Source: an uncultured Ruminococcus sp.
GTDB taxonomy: Bacteria; Bacillota; Clostridia; Oscillospirales; CAG-272
Assembly (NCBI GenBank): GCA_902796505.1
Contig: CADBPA010000076.1
Location: 1 to 7,085, forward strand
DNA length: 7,085 nt
Reading direction: 5' to 3'
Made by a program: the position numbers and the translations under genes. Of the stretch, positions 1 to 5,584 are shown piece by piece. Under the pieces are notes generated by a model. That model was given only the letters and a program-made list of their open reading frames with translations, did no database searches and was not told the DNA's origin. Numbering within the stretch: position 1 is the stretch's first letter; each line of letters begins with the position of its first letter.

Positions 1-67
1 CAAACTGACCGTCCGGGCGGTAAAGAACGGAGAGACGATCGAAGAACTCTCCTACACGAAAGGGTGA
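1..67 (+). CDS. 3' end of an unidentified gene (partial)
   Basis: The reading frame that begins at base 2 stays open for 21 codons and ends with TGA at 65-67. The visible C-terminus is KLTVRAVKNGETIEELSYTKG without its last residue or two being informative; it alternates hydrophobic and polar residues like the final strands of a small beta-rich domain. The next gene follows after five bases, so this is most likely the upstream member of the same operon. Its position directly before a prepilin-like gene makes another pilin-like protein possible, but 21 residues are too few to assign a family. Reading frame and stop are seen directly; the role is a guess. Confidence 0.6.
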   Translation, partial: KLTVRAVKNGETIEELSYTKG

Positions 68-72
68 GGGCG
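59..72 (+). promoter_or_regulatory. Ribosome binding site deciding the start of the prepilin-like gene
   Basis: AAAGG at 59-63 lies nine bases before ATG at 73. A GTG at 64-66, in the same frame, overlaps the upstream stop as GTGA, but it would abut AAAGG with no spacer, so ATG 73 is the better start. The purine-rich element lies inside the last codons of the upstream gene, which suggests translational coupling. Confidence 0.5.
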
Positions 73-453
73 ATGAAGAAAAAAACGAACGCACGCCGCG
101 GTCTGGCGATCGAAACGGCGATCATCGCCATGCTCCTGACCTTCGGGCTTTGCCTGATGCTCGTCAACATCTCGCTCTTCGCCATCAACGGCAAGAAGGC
201 GCGTACCTCCGCCTCCGAGCGGCTGCTCTCCGCCGATCAGATCGGGGAGGAATATTACGCCCATTTCGCGCACGACGCCGTTTTAAAAGACAGAGAAGGC
301 TATGCCTATACCTATCGGACGACCTATGACGACGAAAACAACGAAATTGCCTGTTACACCGTCACCAAGGACGGCGCGACCGTGATCTATTTTGAAGTGA
401 AGACGACGGACAAATCGATCCTTCGCTGGAGCTATCTGCCCCCGCAGGACTGA
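73..453 (+). CDS. Small prepilin-like (pseudopilin or TadE-like) membrane protein
   Basis: This 126-residue protein starts with a basic leader (KKK at 2-4, ARRG at 7-10), then a hydrophobic segment at about residues 11-38, then a soluble domain of about 88 residues rich in Tyr, Asp and Thr. The layout matches a class III prepilin: short positive leader, Gly before the cleavage site, acidic residue near the start of a long hydrophobic helix. If cleavage follows Gly10, the mature protein starts LAIETAII, placing Glu at +4 rather than the usual +5; TadE-like proteins have a similar RG...E pattern. The C-terminal part (EIACYTVTKDGATVIYFEVK, residues 91-110) looks like beta strands. The prepilin peptidase that could process it is encoded two genes downstream. 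I cannot name the subfamily; a minor pseudopilin that primes or tips the filament is the likeliest role. A GTG at 64 would add three residues. Confidence 0.65.
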   Translation: MKKKTNARRGLAIETAIIAMLLTFGLCLMLVNISLFAINGKKARTSASERLLSADQIGEEYYAHFAHDAVLKDREGYAYTYRTTYDDENNEIACYTVTKDGATVIYFEVKTTDKSILRWSYLPPQD

Positions 454-485
454 CAGCCGGCAACCAAGATACAAAGGAGACCTTT

Positions 486-1763
486 ATGGCACTCGACGTA
501 AAAGACATTCCGCAAAAGATCAGAGAACTCTTTTCCTCATTCGGAGGAAATTCCTTTTCCGCAAAAAAGCCGACGCGCCCGGCGTTCGCTCCGCGCACCG
601 ATTTTCAGACGGTGATCGGTGTGGACGAGGGAAAAAAGACCTTCGTCTTCTATTCGGCGACGACGAGCGACGGGAAGAATATTTCGATCGACGAATACCC
701 CTACGGGGGGCGCGCGTTCGGCGAGAATTTTTATCCCGCCTTTTCGGACGCGGTCACGAAATTCGTCAACGCCCATCCGGCGGCCAGCGGCGGAAAAGCC
801 GTCGTGGTGCTTCCGGACTACGCCGTGGCGAAAGACCTCATCTCGCTGCCCGTCCTCAATAAGAAGGCGATGGACAGCGCGCTGCGCGTCGAGCTGATCC
901 ACTTCTATCAGAATCACGACGAGCTGAAGATCCATTCCTACCCGGCGAGCAAGAACAAGCAGTACGCCGTCTACGTCATCTCGGCGATGCGCAAGGACAT
1001 CCTCACGGCGATCTACACCGCCTGCAGTGAGGCGAAGCTTCCGCTCTACGCGATCACCTACGCGGCCAGCGCGGCGACCAACGCCGTGGCGGCGCTCTCG
1101 CCGAAATACAAGTCCTCGTCCTACCTCCTGCTCGACGTGAAGGAGGAGTCCGCCGCCGTCGCGATCGTGACGAAAGGCAGGACCACCGGCTCGTACGACC
1201 TTCCCTTCGGCTACCGCATCCTGAGCCAGAACCGCCTCGCCGCCGAGGACCTGCTCTTCGACCATACGACCGCCGAGATCGCCGTCCTGAACGCGAAGGA
1301 GCGCGCCCGCGCAAAGCAGCTGACGATGAGCGACAGCGAGATCGATCAGTCTGCGCCGATCCCCGAAGAGGGAGAGGAAGGCGCGCCCGCGCAGGAGACC
1401 GCGGAGACGGCGAAGACCGCCGGCAGAAAGACGGCGCGCAAGCTGCCGAAATTCATGCTCCGCGAGTTCGATCCCACCCCGGAAGGCTTCGCCTATGAAA
1501 ACTTCCGCCTCTTCGTCAAGTGGACGCTTCTGCAGATCCGCGCAAACGAGTCGATCATGCGCCTCGGCCAGCCCTCCGCGATCCTTGTGCGGATGCCGGA
1601 GCAGTATCACTATCTGCTCGACCGGCTGAAAGAGGAAGAGTCGGAAAACGGCATCGAGTTCCGCGCCTTCTCCTCGGCGGACGATCTGCCGGACGTCGCG
1701 GAGCATCTGGAGCTTTACGGCGGATTCTTTGTGGAAAACGGCAATCTGCCGAACAATTTCTGA
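486..1763 (+). CDS. pilM: PilM-like actin-fold pilus assembly protein
   Basis: The 425-residue protein has no membrane segment and the outline of the PilM/FtsA actin-like fold. A phosphate-1-like strand, VIGVDEG, is at residues 43-49. A PilM-like stretch follows: VVVLPDYAVAKDLISLP (106-122), then a helix with the usual acidic residue (ALRVELIHFYQ, 132-142). A phosphate-2-like strand, LLLDVKEESAAVAIV, is at 214-228, and the C-terminus ends in an alpha/beta segment with an ELYGGFF turn at 409-415. PilM normally sits on the cytoplasmic face, binds the N-terminus of PilN and couples the ATPases to the membrane complex. Oddities: the glycines expected in both phosphate loops are replaced (DEG for DIG, DVKEES for DIGAES), and residues about 281-320 form a charged, Ala/Glu-rich linker, making it longer than the usual ~350. 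AAGGAG at 474-479 is six bases before the ATG. Family placement rests on fold pattern and neighbours, so it is moderate. Confidence 0.65.
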   Translation: MALDVKDIPQKIRELFSSFGGNSFSAKKPTRPAFAPRTDFQTVIGVDEGKKTFVFYSATTSDGKNISIDEYPYGGRAFGENFYPAFSDAVTKFVNAHPAASGGKAVVVLPDYAVAKDLISLPVLNKKAMDSALRVELIHFYQNHDELKIHSYPASKNKQYAVYVISAMRKDILTAIYTACSEAKLPLYAITYAASAATNAVAALSPKYKSSSYLLLDVKEESAAVAIVTKGRTTGSYDLPFGYRILSQNRLAAEDLLFDHTTAEIAVLNAKERARAKQLTMSDSEIDQSAPIPEEGEEGAPAQETAETAKTAGRKTARKLPKFMLREFDPTPEGFAYENFRLFVKWTLLQIRANESIMRLGQPSAILVRMPEQYHYLLDRLKEEESENGIEFRAFSSADDLPDVAEHLELYGGFFVENGNLPNNF

Positions 1764-1780
1764 TCCGAGAGGGCATACGG

Positions 1781-2581
1781 ATGGACTATATGGATATCGT
1801 CGTTTACGTCATGGCGGGGATCCTCGGTCTGTGCATCGGGAGCTTCCTCAACGTCGTGATCTACCGGGTGCCGGAGGGGATGAGCATCGCGTCTCCTCCC
1901 TCTCACTGCCCGAAATGCGGATACCGGCTGAAATGGTATGATAACATTCCGGTCATCTCCTATCTTTTCCTCGGCGGAAAATGCCGCAGCTGCAAAACGC
2001 ACATCTCCTTCCGCTATACGCTGGTGGAGCTGCTGAACGGCGCGCTGACGCTGCTCTCGGTGATCCTCTTCTGGAAAGAGAGTATCGTTTACGCGATCCT
2101 CTGCGCCCTGATCTGCCCGGTGCTGATCTGCATTTTCTTCATCGATCTTGAGCATTCGCTGATCTTCAACGTCTTTCTCTGGATCTACGGAGGCCTTTCG
2201 GTCGCCGCCGTGATCTTCGATCCGTCGAAAGCGATCCTTCCCACCCTGCTCTCCTCCGCCATCGGCGGCGCCGCGGCGTTCGCCGTGTTCTTCGGACTGC
2301 GCCTTGTGTTCACGAAGATCGCCGGCAAGGAGGCGCTCGGCGACGGCGACGTGTTTCTCGCCGTGATCTCCGGCGTTCTGCTCGGCTGGGAGCGGTTTCT
2401 GCTCGCCATGCTGATCACCTCGATCTCCGGATCGGTGATCCTTCTGATCCTGCGCAAAAAGCACGGCGACGAAAAGGATCACGAATACCCCTTTGCCCCC
2501 TACATCTGCGCCGGAGTGACGGTCGCTCTGCTCTTCGGGCGGCAGATCATCTCCTTCTACACCTCCCTGATCGGTGTCTGA
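1781..2581 (+). CDS. pilD: Prepilin peptidase / N-methyltransferase (type 4 prepilin-like leader peptidase)
   Basis: This 266-residue polytopic membrane protein belongs to the A24 aspartic protease family that cleaves the leader of prepilins and methylates the new N-terminus. In order: a first membrane helix with GSFLNVVIYRVPEG (20-33); a cytosolic domain with the cysteine pairs CPKC (43-46) and CRSC (68-71) flanking WYDNIPVISYLFLGGKC (52-68), typical of the bifunctional enzyme; then several hydrophobic helices. The first catalytic Asp is D122 in FFIDLEH and the second is D190 in GDGD (187-190). The IPD that usually follows the first Asp is here IFN (128-130), and the Lys usually found after the second Asp is Phe, both mild departures. 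The frame is open further upstream, but ATG 1781 is preceded by GAGAGGG (1767-1773) at seven bases and begins just before the first helix; an ATG at 1790 is a weaker alternative. The gap to the gene before is 17 bases. Confidence 0.95.
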   Translation: MDYMDIVVYVMAGILGLCIGSFLNVVIYRVPEGMSIASPPSHCPKCGYRLKWYDNIPVISYLFLGGKCRSCKTHISFRYTLVELLNGALTLLSVILFWKESIVYAILCALICPVLICIFFIDLEHSLIFNVFLWIYGGLSVAAVIFDPSKAILPTLLSSAIGGAAAFAVFFGLRLVFTKIAGKEALGDGDVFLAVISGVLLGWERFLLAMLITSISGSVILLILRKKHGDEKDHEYPFAPYICAGVTVALLFGRQIISFYTSLIGV

Positions 2582-2596
2582 CGAAAGGAAAGCCAT

Positions 2597-3823
2597 ATGC
2601 GCCAATTCAAATACACCGCCGTGGACCTGCAAAAGAAAAAGTTCACCGGCATCTTCATCGCGGAAGACGAAAAGGACCTCGCCGTTCAGCTGGCGAAGCA
2701 GAACCTCTTCCTTGTCTCCGCCTCGCCCTATACCGGCAACACCCCCTCGGCGTTCTTCACGCTGGGGACCGGAAAGGTCTCGCACGCCGAGCTGACGACC
2801 TTCTGCCGCCAGTTCGCCATCATGCTCAATTCCGGCATCACCCTGCTCGATTCGCTGGACGTGCTGAAGATCCAGTCCTACACCTCCTTCTTCCGCTCGC
2901 TACTTGAAATGATCGCGGAGGACGTGCGCTCCGGAATGATGCTCTCGGACGCGCTGAACAAACATAAAAAGGTCTTTCCGGACTTCTTCCGGAGCATGAT
3001 CCGCGTCGGCGAGCTTTCGGGAAATCTCGAGCTCGTCCTGACCTCGCTTGCCGACTACTACGAACGGGACGCGGCGCTTCGCAGAAAGACGCGCGGCGCG
3101 CTCGCCTACCCCATTATGCTTTTCATCATGACGATCGGCATCGTGCTTCTGATGATGCTTTTCGTCATTCCGACCTTCCGGGAGAACATGGCGTTGCTCG
3201 ACGTGCCGATCGAGGGCTTGACCAAGACCGTCTACGATATGTCCGACTTCGTTCTCGAAAACTGGTATCTGATGCTGCTCTTCCTGATGATCGTCATCGG
3301 GGTGATCTTCCTCATCAACCGCACGCCGAGCGGGCATTTCTTCTTCGATAAGATGAAGATCAAGCTGCCCTTTATCGGAAGGATCAAGCGGGATATGATC
3401 GCCGCGCGTTTCGCGCGCGCCTTCTCGGTGCTGATCGCCTCGGGCATGGACGTTGTGGACGCGATGGAGAACGTCTCGATCATCCTCGGCAACAAATACG
3501 TGGAAGCCAAATTCAAGGAGGCGACCGACAAGGTGCGCCGCGGCGTGAATCTGACCGCCGCGATGGAGGACTGCGGATTCTTTCCGCCGATCCTCATCCA
3601 GATGGTCGCCATCGGCGAGCGGACCAACTCGCTCGAAACCGTCCTCGCGCGCTCCTGCGGATTCTTCGATACGCAGGTCGAGACCTCGCTCAATTCGGTC
3701 ACCTCGAAGATCCAGCCCGCGATGCTGCTTTTCATGGGCGTGATCGTCGTCATCATGTTCATCGCGATCTACTCGCCGATGCTTTCGATCATGACCAATC
3801 TGTCTGCTCCCACCGCCTATTGA
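2597..3823 (+). CDS. pilC: Type IV pilus / type II secretion inner-membrane platform protein
   Basis: The 408-residue protein has the full PilC/GspF layout. An N-terminal region (1-60) opens with the typical FKYTAVDLQKKKFTG. The first T2SSF domain (about 67-190) carries FCRQFAIMLNSGITLLDSL (69-87) and GELSGNLE (138-145). Membrane helix 1 is about 171-193 and helix 2 about 223-241. The second T2SSF domain (about 270-395) repeats the pattern as FARAFSVLIASGMDVVDAME (272-291) and VAIGERTNSLETVL (337-350). The last helix is at 374-393, followed by a short tail, YSPMLSIM. PilC sits in the cytoplasmic membrane, binds the ATPase PilB through its cytoplasmic domains and moves pilin subunits into the growing filament. 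AAAGGA (2584-2589) is seven bases before the ATG, and the gene starts 15 bases after pilD ends. Length and domain order are normal, with no sign of damage. Confidence 0.96.
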   Translation: MRQFKYTAVDLQKKKFTGIFIAEDEKDLAVQLAKQNLFLVSASPYTGNTPSAFFTLGTGKVSHAELTTFCRQFAIMLNSGITLLDSLDVLKIQSYTSFFRSLLEMIAEDVRSGMMLSDALNKHKKVFPDFFRSMIRVGELSGNLELVLTSLADYYERDAALRRKTRGALAYPIMLFIMTIGIVLLMMLFVIPTFRENMALLDVPIEGLTKTVYDMSDFVLENWYLMLLFLMIVIGVIFLINRTPSGHFFFDKMKIKLPFIGRIKRDMIAARFARAFSVLIASGMDVVDAMENVSIILGNKYVEAKFKEATDKVRRGVNLTAAMEDCGFFPPILIQMVAIGERTNSLETVLARSCGFFDTQVETSLNSVTSKIQPAMLLFMGVIVVIMFIAIYSPMLSIMTNLSAPTAY

Positions 3824-3830
3824 CGGAAGG

Positions 3831-3850
3831 AAGGAGGAATTCGCTGATTT
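3831..3850 (+). promoter_or_regulatory. Strong but distant ribosome binding site of pilB
   Basis: AAGGAGG at 3831-3837 is the best Shine-Dalgarno match in the window, yet it is 13 bases from the ATG at 3851, against 6 to 9 for the neighbours. A TGA in the pilB frame at 3845-3847 rules out any start further upstream, so the long spacing is real unless translation begins later. Confidence 0.6.
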
Positions 3851-5542
3851 ATGAATATCAATTACGATCTTCTGCAGTTTTTCGTCTATAAAAAACTGAT
3901 CAAGCGCAAGGACGCGGACGAGATCGCCGCGCTCTGCAACAAGAACAATATGCCGGTCGAGCAGTATCTGCTCGCCAAAGAGATCTGCACCGAGGTCGAG
4001 GAGCTTTCGGCGCTCGCCGAATACTACTGCATGCCCTCGATCGAGATCGATATGCTCGATATCGACAAGAATCTCTTCTCGAAGCTCACCTTCGAGTTCA
4101 TGAAAAAGCACAAGGTCATCCCGGTGATGATCGACCGCGGCGGCACGCTGCTCGTCGCCTGCGCCCGTCCGCTCGACAGCGCGGCGATCTCGGCGCTTGC
4201 CACGCAGTTCGTCTGCCCGATGGACTTCGTCCTCGTTCCCCCCTCGCAGATCGACCGGTACGTGGACACCATCGTCGCCTCGATCTCGACGACCTCCGCG
4301 CTCGACGATCTGAACGCCGAGCAGGACGACAAGCTCTTAAAAAAGAACGATCCGCTCCAAGCCGAGACGCGCAAGGACGAGGACGTCATCAACAACCCCG
4401 CCGTCCGCCTCGTGGACTCCTTCATCAAGGAGGCGATCCCCTACGGCGCGTCGGATATTCACATCGAGCCGTTCGAGAAGGTCGTCAAGGTGCGCTACCG
4501 TATCGACGGCGATCTGCAGCAGAGAGCCGAGTTCCCGATCGAGTCCTTCTCCGCCATCTCTGCGCGCATCAAGATCATGGCGGGCATGAACATCGCCGAG
4601 CGGCGCGTGCCGCAGGACGGCCGTATCAATATGATCATCGGCGGAAACGAATACGACTTCCGCGTCTCCTCGCTGCCGACGGTGCACGGAGAGAAATTCG
4701 TCATCCGTATTCTCGATAAGAGTTCCTTCCATTTCACGCGAAGCGACCTCGGATTTACCGAGGAGGAGAACGTCGTGGTGGATAAGATCCTCGCCCATCC
4801 GCACGGCATCGTGCTTCTGACCGGACCGACCGGGTGCGGTAAATCGACCACGCTCTACTCCTTCTTAAAGGAAGTCAACAAGCCGGACGTCAACATCATC
4901 ACGGTCGAGGACCCGGTCGAATACACGATGTTCGGCGTCAACCAGACGCAGGTCAACACCCGCGCGAATATGACCTTCGCCGCCGCCCTGCGTTCGATCC
5001 TCCGTCAGGACCCCGACATCATCATGATCGGAGAAATCCGTGACGAGGAGACGGCGCAGATCGCCGTCCGTGCCGCCATCACCGGACACCTTGTGTTCAG
5101 CACCCTGCATACCAACGACGCCCCCGGCGCGGTCACGCGTCTTGAGGACATGGGCGTTCCCGACTATCTGGTCTCGGACGCGCTGATCGGCGTGGTGGCG
5201 CAGCGTCTGGTCAAGCGGCTCTGCCCCGCCTGCAAGAAAAAGGGCAAGACCAACCCGAAGGAGATGGAGATCCTCGGCATCTCCGAGCCGATCACCATCG
5301 CGCGGCCGCAGGGCTGTCAATTCTGCAACTACACCGGCTACAAAGGCCGTATCGGCGTTCACGAGATCATGTACGTGAACGAGCCGGTCAGAGAAACCAT
5401 CGCGCGCGATAAAAATATCGAACACCTGCGCGAGGTGTCCCGCGAGCAGGGACTAGTCACACTGTGGCAGTCCTGCCGCAACTACGTCGTCAAAGGCGTC
5501 ACGAGTATCGCCGAGCTGATGACGATGAATTACGATCAGTAA
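3851..5542 (+). CDS. pilB: Type IV pilus assembly ATPase (GspE/PilB family)
   Basis: The 563-residue protein is a complete hexameric secretion ATPase that powers filament extension from the cytoplasmic side of PilC. Residues 1-140 form the MshEN/GspE N-terminal domain. A charged linker (about 150-180) leads to the N2 domain with the conserved SDIHIEPFE (201-209) and ERRVPQDGRI (250-259). The core holds Walker A GPTGCGKST (325-333), the Asp box ITVEDPVEY (350-358), Walker B IIMIGEIRDEET (390-401) and the His box TGHLVFSTLHTND (411-423). A zinc-binding insert has CPAC (458-461) and CQFC (489-492) followed by NYTGYKGRIGVHEI, which is typical of PilB and GspE and absent from the retraction ATPase PilT. 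N-terminal domain and tetracysteine motif therefore identify an assembly ATPase. No key residue is missing. The ATG at 3851 is the first possible start, since a stop lies two codons before it. Confidence 0.97.
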   Translation: MNINYDLLQFFVYKKLIKRKDADEIAALCNKNNMPVEQYLLAKEICTEVEELSALAEYYCMPSIEIDMLDIDKNLFSKLTFEFMKKHKVIPVMIDRGGTLLVACARPLDSAAISALATQFVCPMDFVLVPPSQIDRYVDTIVASISTTSALDDLNAEQDDKLLKKNDPLQAETRKDEDVINNPAVRLVDSFIKEAIPYGASDIHIEPFEKVVKVRYRIDGDLQQRAEFPIESFSAISARIKIMAGMNIAERRVPQDGRINMIIGGNEYDFRVSSLPTVHGEKFVIRILDKSSFHFTRSDLGFTEEENVVVDKILAHPHGIVLLTGPTGCGKSTTLYSFLKEVNKPDVNIITVEDPVEYTMFGVNQTQVNTRANMTFAAALRSILRQDPDIIMIGEIRDEETAQIAVRAAITGHLVFSTLHTNDAPGAVTRLEDMGVPDYLVSDALIGVVAQRLVKRLCPACKKKGKTNPKEMEILGISEPITIARPQGCQFCNYTGYKGRIGVHEIMYVNEPVRETIARDKNIEHLREVSREQGLVTLWQSCRNYVVKGVTSIAELMTMNYDQ

Positions 5543-5584
5543 GCGAAAGCCTGCCGATCCACAACGAAAAAGGAGTGCGTTTTC

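Noticed and set aside
1520..1780. Upstream extension of the prepilin peptidase frame inside the PilM-like gene.
   Set aside because: The added 87 residues are Arg/Ala-rich with no membrane or family character, and ATG 1781 has a well-placed ribosome binding site just before the first conserved helix.
537..4111. Long minus-strand reading frames (about 350-400 codons) opposite the PilM-like gene, pilD and pilC.
   Set aside because: GC-rich codon bias on the coding strand removes stops from the antisense frames. The products are rich in Arg, His, Asp and Gly and lack any motif.
5543..5584. Weak hairpin GAAAA/TTTTC around the ribosome binding site between pilB and the GAP1-like gene, considered as a terminator or attenuator.
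   Set aside because: The stem is five A-T-rich pairs with a nine-base loop and runs directly into the start codon, too weak for either role.
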